Shown: one piece after another, positions 21,768-33,900 of the stretch
How the letters are laid out: each line of letters opens with the position of its first letter
How positions within the stretch are numbered: position 1 is the stretch's first letter
From: Ceratodon purpureus
Lineage: Eukaryota; Streptophyta; Bryopsida; Pseudoditrichales; Ditrichaceae
Assembly (NCBI GenBank): GCA_014871385.1
Contig: CM026433.1
Location: 13,032,023-13,096,022 of the forward strand
DNA: 64,000 bases
Reading direction: 5' to 3'
Made by a program: the position numbers and the translations under genes
The notes under the pieces: model-generated
What the model was told of the DNA's origin: nothing
What the model saw: the letters and a program-made list of their open reading frames with translations, nothing else
Databases searched by the model: none

Positions 21768-24700
21768 ATGGAGGTGCTACGTGCGTCTTCTTCGAAGACG
21801 TGGAGTGGTGCTCTTGTGAGTAGCGCTGATGCTTTGAGCAAGCAGAAGGTGGAGAAGAAAGTTCACCTTGTGAAGGTCAGCCCGCAGGTGAACACTTTGG
21901 TTTCGAAAATTGGAGCTCAGGACGTGCTGAAGGCTGTTGAGAAGAGAGGTGGATGGGGAAAGCGGGGGTTTAAGGCTGGAGTTGCGAGAGCTGCTGTTGC
22001 GGAGAAGGTTGCTAATGTGGAGGAGATCACTCTCGAACCAATTAAAACTATCAGTGGAAAGATTAAGCTTCCAGGATCCAAGTCGCTCTCGAACCGCACG
22101 CTTCTCCTGGCAGCTCTCTCTGAGGTATGGCTTGACGAAATTTCTGCATAGCATCAATTTAATCGAGTCTTTAATGACATGGGTTGCTCGGTACGTTTAT
22201 TTTGCATATTTCTGCGTGAATTCAAAATGCCATGGTCGATTTTCTTGGGATGGTCATGGTGTTGCCTTTTCGAGCTGTTCTTAATCTATGTACATTGGCT
22301 CCTTTCTTACCAGTTCCACTTGATTTGTTTGAAATTATCAGGGAAGGACTGTGGTGGAGAACCTGCTCGACAGTGAAGATGTCCGTTACATGGTTGAGGC
22401 GCTCCACACTTTGGGCTACAAAATTGAGGAGGAGCGTGCAGAGAATCGGTTGGTAATCGAAGGAAGTGGCGGGGTGTTTCCCATTGCTCGTAACGCATCA
22501 GCGAGTAACGAATTGGTGAAGCTCTTCCTTGGAAATGCTGGTACTGCCATGAGACCATTGACAGCTGCTGTGGCAGCAGCCGGTGGCAATCTCAGGTATT
22601 CTTTAAAACTTTCTTTTTCATGAGCACAGCTTAATTTTAGTTTCACGCGATTTTGATTGTTGTTTCTGAAAAAATCCATCACTACATTTTTACTGTCCAA
22701 TGATTGGCATTTGCAGTTATGAGTTGGATGGAGTACCCCGCATGAGAGAGAGACCTATCATTGATTTGGTGACTGGCCTTCAGCAGCTTGGAGCTGACGT
22801 GACATGCAAAGAAGATAACCCTAAGTGTCCCCCTGTTACAATTAATGCCAAGGGTGGTCTTCCCGGAGGAACGGTACAATAATTTTTCCCCTCAGGCTGT
22901 CTGCTTTCAGTTTTCACCAGAGATTCCATGTGCTACCAGCGATAGCTCACAGATATTTGAATCTTGTTGCAGAATATGCACACCCTGTCTCGTTACGAAA
23001 AATAGATCCATTACTTTGTTATTTAGGCACAATTAGTCATCATCAGTAGCAATGAATCTCTACCTCAAGGTTAGAGGCGATTGCCGATCAGCTCTTCGGT
23101 CGCTGTGATTCTGAGGCGATGAAAACTTGACATCTACTCCTGCAAAAGTGGATAGAAAATACTGATGTGATAAACTTTTACAGGTGAGTCTTTCAGGCAA
23201 AGTGAGCAGCCAGTATTTGTCGGCAATTCTAATGGCAGCACCACTTGCATTGGGAGATGTTGAGATTGTCATGGCTGACAAGCTGGTCTCCGTGCCCTAC
23301 GTAGACATGACCTTGCGATTGATGGAAAGATTCGGAGTGACAGTTGATAGGCATGGTGGCTGGGAACGTTTCTCGATCAAAGGCGGCCAGACTTACAAGT
23401 ATGTTCTATAATGTTGAGTCCTGATTGTCATGCATGTTAATAGTTAGATGATAGTGCTGACTTGAGGAAGCACTGTTACTGATGTAATTCCTTGGTATGC
23501 ATGCAACTGATCAGCATTCTGCAGTGGATCATATCACTAGACAAAGATATTATTGTTTTCTATAGTACAGATTACTGATATGCTGCCTAGTCGGTGGAAA
23601 GGGCACGCGACAGAGTATATGTAGATTGATGTTGCATTTATCGATTCCTCCTTTCAGGTCACCAGGAACTGCTTATGTTGAGGGTGATGCATCAAGCGCT
23701 AGCTATTTCTTAGCCGGTGCTGCTGTGACTGGAGGCACTATCACTGTTGAGGGCTGTGGAACAACCAGTCTTCAGGTGTGCATCATGATTCAGAATTTTA
23801 ATTACAGTTGGTTGCTTTACTTCTGTAAGTGTAGTTCTCTTGAGGTGGAGTTTTTCCACGCCTTAAAGTCAGGGTCTTATTCTCATGTTTTCTTTTCTAT
23901 TCTTGGAGCACCTTGAACACTGAAACATTTAGTTCATATGTTCCATCCTCTTTAAGCATTGTGGGAACATGAATTTCAGGGTGATGTGAAATTTGCCGAA
24001 GTTTTGGAGAAGATGGGAGCCAAGGTCGAGTGGACTGACCATACAGTCACGGTTACAGGGGCGCCTGTGGATCCTACAACAGGCAAAAGGTTGAAAGCCA
24101 TTGATGTTGACATGAATGCAATGCCTGATGTTGCGATGACGCTTGCGGTGTTGGGGCTCTTCACCGACGGCCCTGTTGCAATTCGGGATGGTACTTTGCT
24201 GCACCTTGGATAAATCTTTTACTTTATGGTGTTCTTAACGAGTTTTTGTCTTCGGAGTTTCATGTAGGAAGTCGGTTGTTAATGATTTTTTGATGTAATA
24301 TTATTTGCTAGTACTTCTGTGATTGGAAACCTTATCTTATAAGTTGCTCAATTCTTTGCAGTTGAGAATTGGAGAGTCAAGGAGACGGAGCGTATGAGGG
24401 CTATTGTTGATGAGCTCACCAAGGTAAGACATATCTATTAAAAAAAAAGATTCTGCTGAAATTGTTACTAGATTCCCGAAAATTCTATGTTCGTTTGCCA
24501 CGTTTTAGACGCATGGTTTAATTCCATTAACTTTTCAAAACTAACTCAGAAGCTTATTGGACAGTATGTGCCCTTGCTTGACTGGCTTCCATTTGGACGT
24601 GTTTTGCAAACCCTTTCACTTAAGAGACTCTTAAGATGTCATTGACTTTGCTGTCTTATTAAAGTTACCGTCGATGCTGGAATCATTGTTTTAAGAGGTT

Positions 24701-25035
24701 TGGTGCCCCTGTTACGTAGATCCTTAACTGGAAGAGTTTAGGAGTCCTTTTTATTACTGTAATTGCTTTTGGATATTGGCAGGCACTGAGAGTGAAAGTG
24801 TATGTTATGTAAACAGCTTGGAGCAGATGTAGAGGAGGGTCAAGATTACTGCATAGTGACTCCTCCAAAAAGGATTATTCCAGCTAAGATTGACACGTAT
24901 GATGACCACCGTATGGCCATGGCTTTTTCGCTCGCTGCTTGTGGAGAGACCCCAGTCACAATCATGGACCCAGGTTGCACAAGGAAGACTTTCCCAACTT
25001 ATTTCACGGAGTTGGAGAAGCTTTGCCAGCACTGA
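21768..25035 (+). CDS. EPSPS: 3-phosphoshikimate 1-carboxyvinyltransferase (EPSP synthase), 8 exons
   Basis: Exons: 21768-22124, 22342-22595, 22717-22873, 23184-23398, 23658-23775, 23980-24190, 24362-24423 and 24817-25035. All phases agree, giving 530 residues (Arabidopsis about 520, also eight exons). The enzyme joins phosphoenolpyruvate to shikimate 3-phosphate in the sixth step of the plastid shikimate pathway. Residues 1 to about 80 are rich in Ser, Lys and Ala with few acids and serve as a likely chloroplast transit peptide. [10 protein letters not shown] (101-110) and [10 protein letters not shown] (182-191) are the substrate-binding motifs. Thr187 and Pro191 are the usual residues of the glyphosate-sensitive class I form. 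[23 protein letters not shown] and the C-terminal [13 protein letters not shown] are also present. Nothing appears broken. Confidence 0.98.
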
Positions 25036-27937
25036 GACGTCTTCTTAAACTTTGCAATTTTCTTCTTTTCAGTTGCCCATTTAGAACATCTAACGAGATG
25101 CACTTAGCAGGTATATCAACCGTTTCTGGAGTATCTCGTCTCCATTAATCACTAGGTCAGCATTCATATTACGAGCTGTTTTTGTAGCTTATTTGAAAGA
25201 GGTTGAAGAGTTGAGCATCTACTAAAGAAGATTGCCAACATTCGCACACAGAAACACGACTGAGGTATTGCAAAAATTGGTCATAGATAAAAAAACACAG
25301 CCACCATCTTGAACAATTGAGTCATAATCTGGAGGTTATTAATTTCTGTACTAGATTCAATATCGGTGGCCTGACAGCTTGTTCTGGCTAGAGCTTTAGT
25401 GTTGACATTACCTGTAGAATGAACAGTGTAGTTGGCTGTGGGGAAGTTTCATATGACCACTGACAACCCATATTAATCCAACATTTGTCTTATTTCAACT
25501 TACTCCTAGTGATTGTTTGAGGTGGTGCTTTTCTGTATCTCCATCAAATGTACATGTAAGTTACTCTTGCTTCTCACTCCACTATCCGGGCTGAGATGTT
25601 GATATGTTATTTTGGGCAGAGATGTTCTTCTTTAGGCAAAGTAGCCCAGGAGTTGTGCAGCTGCAATTTCTTTTTAACTACTGCAAGTCCACATTTGTGT
25701 ACACTTGTCCATCTCAGTTCACTGTACGTCATTGCCTAGTAGATTCTACAATGTACTTCACTTTGCTCTTGTTGTATCACCTGGTATTTAGAAAGGTTTG
25801 GAGACAAGGGCATGTGCGCACTCACTCTTTGTCGCCTAAGCAGCCTTTCCAAATTAGGAAACAGCATGTGCAAAACCACTGACTCTAAAGATTCTCTCGA
25901 GTCCTGTATGCCCTGTTCTCCTGCTTTGTTTTCTTGACTTTGACAGGTTTATGAAACCCTTTGCCTGGTTTTTGTTCAGAACTAATGACAATCTCACTGA
26001 TAAAAGAACACACCACATATCATCAAGATCTTGATGTAATTGAAAATTATACAATTGACAGCCAAAGCACACCTAATCATCTGAAAGTCAATCATATTAA
26101 ACTCAACCTCCCAGGTGAGCTTCCAAAGCACAGAAAGCTATGGTCGTTCAATAAGAATTAACAAAGCAAACAACAGCTAAATGCTATCCCTTCCAGGTGC
26201 GCTTCTACAGCGCAGAATGTTCAGTGTTGTACAACAGGTTATGAATTAACAAGTTCATTGACGGCTAAATGCTATCAGGTTCTACACAAATGGCAGAGAA
26301 TCCAGCTGGAGCTTGCATATCATACATTTATACTTGCCTTCATTACAATTTAGCCGTAGCACGGAGCTTACCCCATTCCATAAACTACATATTGTCAAGC
26401 ATGGTCCACATAGTTATAATTCGACAAAGAATGTTTCCATCTTGGTACTTGAGAGTGGAGCTCTTCAGGCTCCATGACGTAACGTCGTATATTGTAATAG
26501 ACTGTAATGGGTTCTCTGAACTGCCGGCTTCTATGACAGATAAGATTATTTCAAAGAGAGTCTACGAGGACAGGGCTAGAGTGTTGCCCATTTGGTGTTT
26601 GCGTCAAGTTGGGTTATTAAACTCGCATACAGGTCTGATGGCTTGAAGGCTTGTTTGTTTGTTCAGATTTTTGCTGCGTACGTTCGAGGTCACAATGCAG
26701 ACTACAGAGATGTCAGCCTTTGGGGGGACAAGGATTCACAGCTGGCCGTGGAGTTTTTAAGTCATTTATAGTTGGAGGCTTGGAGTAGTATGTCAAAGAA
26801 ATCAAAACTAGTATGACAATGTATTGACTGTAGGTGTGTCAACATTCTTGGTGGCATTGATTGTTAGATGATTGTTCATACCTAGTCTTCGCACTTAGAA
26901 GTTTGTCAAGATCAAGCCAATGTAATTCTGTCATCTTCAAAGGTAGAATTACCTATTTCCAGCCCTTTTAAGAGATCTTCATACTTGTAGATAGAAATAA
27001 CATATGATTTCTTTTTCACAATATAGGAAATGATAGCAGAGTATGAGGGAAATTTAAAATTTGATTTCAATCATAGTAAGTTATCACTGTACCATTTTAA
27101 AGTTGAAGTTAATAAACTCCTCTTATTGAACCTAGCTTGATCTAAGATTGGGCTTGAACATTTGATTCGCTTTAGCGAGCACGTTGTGATTGATGGATAC
27201 TTGAAAATTTGACAAGTAACAATGAAGGTTTTGCTCCGTGAAGAGACCGGATATAGACAAGGTGGTTCAACGCTGATTTGTAGGGACTGGGAATGGGTGG
27301 GGTCCGGGATTAGGCTGTCTTACCTGAGAGAGGTTCAGCTTCTATTCTGCTTCGGAATGAGCACAATGGGACGATCATGATTCATTGATATTTTTCTCAT
27401 CTGCCTGGTACAGTGGATTACAAGGAAGACAGAGTGGACCAAGTTATGCATGTGGTTGCAGTGAGACTTCGTGGATGCATGCAGTGCCAATGTAGTCAAG
27501 GCTTGGACAGGCCGCGATTTTAAGAGTTTAATAATACAAATGAATATTGCCACTACAGTAGTGACAAGTGATCCTGTTTCTTGAATGATACTTTCACAAA
27601 GTCATGCTTTCTTTTGGTCACTCTTCATGCTTTCCGAAAGAATGCAATGAATGGGCCCTGCATCCCCCCACCCCCCAGAAAAGGAGTTCGTTAAAGAACC
27701 AAACATTCCAAATTTTCCCACTTTTTTTTGTTCTTTTTAATATGCCCCAACAGCATATTGAAAATTTGGGATTTTTTAAATTTTTTTCCTATGTGTGTAT
27801 TTCAATTTGGAAGCTTAAAAAGGGGAACTCAATCCATCAACTGCCGCTGTGCCCACATTCAATATGGTTACATCTAGGGTTTGGAGATGTGGGGAGCATG
27901 CACCTCCTCCACATCTCAAGAGTATAGAGTTAATATA
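25036..27937. other. Region downstream of EPSP synthase
   Basis: It starts with the EPSPS 3' untranslated region. The longest open frame, 26269-26646 (125 codons), has no recognisable motif, start context or splice-linked partner, so it is not called. No repeat structure was noticed. Confidence 0.4.
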
Positions 27938-28247
27938 TGGTAGAAGACCAAAAATGGCGCAAATTTCAGCCTGGGGAATCTACTGCGAAATTAGCAGTGC
28001 AAATAATTTTCATGCATGGGGAAACTAATTAAAAAGTTGGAGCAAGTGGAATCATCATTTTTGGACTCTTCTACAATTAGTTATGAATTTTGAAGATGGA
28101 TTCATAGGTGTTTCTAAAATGGCGCACACCCTATAATGTTTTCCATCAGTACATGGTACTGTTGGGTGGGGAAGCTATTATGTACCTCTGAGGGAAGATG
28201 ACTAGTGCGCCATTTTCGGCACTGCGCCATTTTTGGTTGTTCTACCA
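27938..28247. mobile_element. MITE of about 310 bp with TA flanks
   Basis: The left end is TGGTAGAAGACCAAAAATGG and the right end, inverted, TGGTAGAACAACCAAAAATG; both continue into GCGCA. That gives an inverted repeat of about 25 bases with a one-base length difference. TA lies outside each end (27936-27937 and 28248-28249). ATGGCGCA recurs inside, at about 28118 and, inverted, near 28208. It is too short to encode a transposase. Confidence 0.65.
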
Positions 28248-28543
28248 TAGATGCAGGTACGAGGAACATTGTACCAATCAAACTATCACCCGGTCCCTCT
28301 TCAGTACTAACACTGTTCCTCCTCCAAAGGCCAGGTTCATGATGTGCATGAACCCATCTGTTTGAATTGCAGTTTCTCAAAGAATGCAGACAGAACTTGA
28401 AGCTGTACAAGTTGCTTCTCAAAGGTTTTTCAATTCAGTATTTCTGCAAATAGTATGCATCTGGAGGAGAACTCACAGATTATCTGCAAACCATGAGGAG
28501 GATCCGTGGTTATAAACCTCGCCCTTGTCTTCATAACGTAGGG

Positions 28544-28660
28544 CCCACCAGTAGAAAGATGGTCGTTAGGAAACCAACGAGCTAGTGTAAAATGCAAGTC
28601 CACCACCTCATTGATATACTCGTTGGTCGTCCCATACCATTTTTCCACTGGTGGCCCCAA
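28544..28660. repeat. Inverted repeat (hairpin)
   Basis: About 28544-28582 pairs with about 28619-28660 (CCACCAGTAGAAAGATGG against CCATTTTTCCACTGGTGG, and CCAACGAG against CTCGTTGG). The two arms are almost adjacent. Confidence 0.6.
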
Positions 28661-28965
28661 GTAGAGCATACATTGGTGGAGGCAAAAAACCCCCAATTAT
28701 TTCAGTGTTTATTAAAAGTAATTTAAAAAATAAGATTCTTTTTAAAATGTGTAAGCTATATAAAACTAACTAAATTGGTCTCAATAGACTAATTTGAGGT
28801 CTTTCATTTCCAAAAAAACAAAATTACTAAAAAATGGGCTATAAGGTACTTTAATTAGAAATAAAGAGGAGTAAGGAGGGATAAAGGCCTGCCCCATCAT
28901 TAAGACAAGGGCGAGCTATATTGCCAGGAGAAAAGGATTATGGCCAGAATCTCATCATAGAAGAA

Positions 28966-29070
28966 CAGAACATCATAGTATCTTTACCCCTTTATTGTCT
29001 CAGAACATCATGATATTTTTATTCCTTTATTGCCTCAGAACCTCATGATATCTTTACCCCTTTCCTGCCT
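28966..29070. repeat. 35 bp tandem repeat, three units
   Basis: Units starting CAGAAC-TCAT at 28966, 29001 and 29036 each run through a TATCTTTACCCCTTT-like block. They differ by several substitutions. Confidence 0.75.
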
Positions 29071-30293
29071 GAGTGACCACTGACTTCTGAGTGGTCATTG
29101 AGTGTGTTATTAATGAAACAACTTGTAATCATCATAAGATCATAATATCTAAATCCTTTTACTGCATGAGAGACCATTGAGTGGTCATTGAATGTGTTAT
29201 AAAAGAAAAGACTTGTGGTCTAGTAAGAATTGGCTCTGCAAGTATAATGTTCAGATCTGTGCAAGGAAAGTGTGCATGGATTGGAAGAATCAAATCATCA
29301 TTCCGGCAGACACTACTCCTTAAATTGATAAAAATACATAGTAAATACGTATGTTGACATGTGGAAGAAATTGGATAAAAAGAGTGTCATTCATTTATGA
29401 AAGGATGTATAATTGAAAGACAATGAATGTGGTCGGTTGAAACATTGAAAAAAATGATGAAAGTAATTCATTGAAATACGTATCTTTCTATAGATTTTAC
29501 TATAAAACTTTGTTTTTGACATAGACACATATAGTGTTTCTTGTATTTTTATTTATTTTGAACACACTAATGATGACTTTAGTTTTATCAAGTTGTTGAT
29601 TCGGTAAAATCTCTATTAACCTTTCTATATGATATGTATATAGTTTGGCTACAAACTGTGTACAACATTGATGTCTATGCTTTAAAAATTAAAACAAATT
29701 CTTTGAAGCTTAGATGTAAAAACTAAATGTATTTTCTTGAAGTGGCATGACGGTCCATGAATGAACTGCTTATTTGTGATTTGTGAAAATTGATGTCAGA
29801 TTTTATTGACTAATAAATTAACAATTGTTCATATCTTTCACATTTGGTTGTTCAATATATTGCCGACATTTATGACATAATCTTTATGTTCCATTGTTAG
29901 ATGATCATAACAATTTTGAAAATGGGTCCAAAGAAAATTACAACATTATTCACACTATTAGGTGTTATTAGCATATTATCTATGTTTTATCCCGAGATTA
30001 AACGGGCGTGAGAGTGGCGGAGGCGCGATTGGCCACAAACAACGGCCTCAGCCAGGCGGTCGGCATCGGCCCTAGTCAGCGCTTGTGGCTGTAAAAGCAG
30101 TGCGCGCAAGGATGGCTATGGCCGACCTTGCGGTCGGAGTCCCAGCCAAAGGCCCACCACCCGTCGCCATGGCAGCAGTCGTAAGTCATTTCGTGCGTCG
30201 GCTGCGAGGGGCCGACGGCGCGACACTGGGTCGCAAGCGGCATTCTGCCTCTCCAGCGTTGGCAGCGAGGGGCCGTTGTTGCGTTGCGCGGTC
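29071..30293. other. AT-rich spacer ending in a GC-rich block
   Basis: 29071-29990 is AT-rich with no supported gene. At about 30005 the composition switches sharply to GC-rich (GGCCGAC and CGGCC-like words), leading into the tandem repeat at 30294. The 87-codon frame at 30085-30348 is Ala/Arg-rich and compositional. Confidence 0.4.
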
Positions 30294-30870
30294 GCCTAGG
30301 CCGTCCGCTCCGTCAGCGACCACCTTTTACATACGCCCTAAAACTTAGAATGTCCATAACTTCTTCAAAACTTGTTTGAATTGGGCTAATGAGGTGTTTT
30401 TTGACATCTACGTTTCTTATAAATTCCAAAAAACATCTCATAAGCTTGATTTAGACAAGTTTTGAAGAAGATACGACAATTTGAAGATTTTCTTAAGTTT
30501 TTGTGGAGTTTAGGGGTCGGTTGTCTGCTCTCGGATGTCGATACGACCGAGGCACTCCCCTCGAACAGCCCTTCGCTGCGTCGGCCGCCTAGGCCATCCG
30601 CTCCGTTGGCCACCACCTTTGAAAAAACTCCCCAAAACTTAAAATGTCCACAAATTCTTCAAAACTTGTCGAAATTAGCCTTTTAAGGTGTTTTATAGCA
30701 TTTAAGTTTCCTGGAGATGCCCAAAAACATCTCATAATGTCAATATGGACACGTCTTCAAGAAGATACGGGGCGCTAAAGTTTTGATTTTGTTTTTGTAA
30801 AACTAAGGCCATTAGCCATCCGCTATCCGCTCGACGGCCGAGGGGGACGGTTGCTCCTTCTCCTTGTACT
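30294..30870. repeat. Tandem repeat of about 294 bp, two units
   Basis: CCTAGGCCGTCCGCTCCGT at 30294 and CCTAGGCCATCCGCTCCGT at 30588 open two diverged units. Each passes from a GC-rich head into an AT-rich body with CTTCAAAACTTG and, later, an inverted partner GTTTTGAAGAAGATAC or CGTCTTCAAGAAGATAC. A third, shorter head (CCATCCGCTATCCGCTCGACGG) begins near 30815. Confidence 0.75.
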
Positions 30871-30934
30871 CTCCCTCTCCCATCTCTCACCATTTAACAA
30901 GAAGTTTTTGACACATGTGTCATAAACTTCCTCA

Positions 30935-33900
30935 TTCACCAGGAGGGCGTAGTTTAATAGGTGAAAAACCACTTCTATGCTAATAATGACCATGGTCCTC
31001 ACCCGAGTCCTTTACGTAGGTTAATAATGACCATGTGTGAGCCTTCTTCATCTAACTATGCCCTTGTGGTGAATGCTTATTTCCATGAACCACCTTGGTC
31101 CAGGAGCTTACCCTGCATAAAAGACAAGGACTTCAAAATAGAAAAAGGTTCAGTAGAAAAGGGTGGTTATGAAATGTAACATCACATTATAGATTTTTTT
31201 GACCCCGCTTAACCCTTAAAGGACAATCATCCACATTTGGACTTTTTAAGAATTTGGGCATGTACTTGTGACTTCAATTTAACCCCTAAACAGCCATTTT
31301 CCTGGAATGGGTGTTTTTTGAATTTGAAAAAAATATTTTCTTTGAACTTTAAATGTTATTATCTTTCAATCCGTGTACTCAAAAATGCCCAAAAAATCCA
31401 GATATTTGTTGAAACAATCCTATCTGAGATCCTACGATTAAAAATTTAAAATAAAAATTTCATTTTGACAATTACTCCTTGAAGTAGAAATGGCAGATTT
31501 TTGACATTTTTTATTGAAATTTAGTGATGGCCGATTGGAGGTTAAGTCGTGCTTTTTTGAAACTTTTTGTGAATGTAGGCCGCGACAAGGACTTTGAGGG
31601 AATCTTTTTTTTTTTCCCAATTATACTTTTAAAAAAATAATTGTGGTACCTGAAGTGAAATTTTGTATTCAGTGGGCAATTCGGACAGCCATGCTAAATA
31701 CATTTGTTGCCTCTGAGTTGTTTTCTCCAAATACTTGATGTTGTCATCTCTGAGATTTCCCTGAAAAAACTTTTTTTCAGTACAAAATGTTCATTCCACA
31801 AAATATCAAAGTTTTCTCACCGTTTCGGGCAGTGTTCTAAAAACACTTCTTCTTTCCTTCATAAAAATTAGAATTTTTTAATTTTTTTTTAAGGATTTTT
31901 CTTTTTTTCACTTAAAAGATTGACATCAATCTTAGATTTGACCGTTTGGATTGGGACTTCATAACATAATCGAATTTCCACGATAGAAATTTGAATTAGC
32001 ACTCTTTTATATTTAACTTCATAAAAATATTTTTTCCGACATGATATACATGTCTTTTGTGTGTAAATTTTTTTATACAATTAGCTAACTTAGTTGTTAT
32101 TGTCATGCACCAAAACCTCCAAAATCCATACTACAAAAAACCTAAAGAAAATAAAGTTGGAGTGTGTCGACCTAGTAAAAAATCGTGTCAAAAAAGTTTG
32201 TTTTTTAATTTCAATCGCATTAATCTTCTAATCTCTACGGTCAATTATGATGAGATTTTTTGAGATATTTACTACAATAATCTCATTGAAGATCTTACGG
32301 TTATAATTAGAAAATAATGATTTTTAGTCATTCATGCATTTTGCATTCAAAATGGCAGTTTTGAAGTGTTATTTGTTGAAACATAGTCAATGAACTTTAG
32401 GGGTTAATAACTTTAGTCCGCTGGGGAATATTATTTGATATAAGATAAAATTTTTTACACTCAAAAATCTCCATGAGTCCTTAACGTAGGTGAGAAACCA
32501 CTTCTTCGCTAATAATAATGTTAAACTATTTGGAGTGCGAACAGTGTGAAAGATGGGCTAGCAACTCAAGTTGGAAATATCATTAGATGGGGTCACTTTA
32601 GGGCCAATTTTCCTTGGAGCCGATTGCTTGAAATTTCAACCCATTTTTAGGTTGGGGCTCGCCTCAAGTCCCCATTACAATAAGATTATAACGGACGCCG
32701 ATTTTCGAATATGTAAGGCCTTCGAGCCAAGAAGCCAGGCCGATCCAATAAATGTAGAAATTTCCAACCCTTCTTTTTCTCTTTTCATTGCCATTTGTAC
32801 AAAATGGATGAACAAAAGTATAAGATTTTAATGGTTCTTGTCTTCGTCATTGCGGTGCAACATGTTATGGATATAATGCAATATTGCAAAGTTTGATTAA
32901 GTCTAAGAATCATGGCAATCACACAAGAATATAACTTCAACCACGTATCTACACTTGGGCAATGGTAAACTTGGGGTATCACTTTTTGGACACACTAATT
33001 AGATTATTTTTGTTTAAAACCATCAAAGTTTGTCTAATTTGTTCATTTCAATCAAGTAAAAAGACCCTAAAATGGAAAGTAAGAAATCATGCACCTCAAT
33101 GGAATCAAAACATGTATGTCTACAGAGTTTTTTTTGAAAAAAAATAATTTTTTGTATCCATTTGTAGATGAGGAAAAAAAAGATGAATTTTGGGATTTGC
33201 AAGCATTATAGTGCATAATTAACTAATTTTTTAAATAATGAAATAAATTATTTTATACTTTACACAATTAGATGTAGATTATATTCAAAAATAATATAAA
33301 AATAAAATTGCTTGATATTCCATTTGCTTGATTCTATGGATTTTTAGGTTAGGTGGACATAACTTACTTTTTCAACTAAAAAATCAAATCGAATTACTTC
33401 AAAATCTTTGATTATTTTTTATTTTATTTTTTTCTTGATACGTTAGAAGTACAGAGAACTAAAACCACATCTAATGAAGTCTTACTTTATTAAAATTAAA
33501 ATATGGATTTTTTGAAACACCAGCATTGAGTGCAATTGTTCATGGATACCCGAAGCTTACCATTGCCCACTTGCACATCTTATATATATACCAAAAAATA
33601 ATAAGGAAGTGGATTTGGGCTTCATTTGGCCTCCAAAAGGTATATAAGCTGAAAATTCTAGCAATGATTTAAGTACAAAAACAATGAATTATGGATGGTG
33701 TACATGAAGTGGAAGGAAGGAAAAGGTGGATGACATCCAGTAGACACTTTCTTCGTAGCCGTGAGGCGAAGGTCTTAATATCCTGCAGTTTCTCAAATGG
33801 ATTTGGTTGGTTGAGAGAAAAGTGTTTTTTATTACAAAAGGTTTTTTTAGTCAAATCTGACATTGGTCTCAAAGCCTAGGATTGGCCTTCCATTCTTGGT

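Noticed and set aside
26269-26646. 125-codon plus-strand frame downstream of EPSPS
   Set aside because: No motif, no splice-linked exon and no clear start context.
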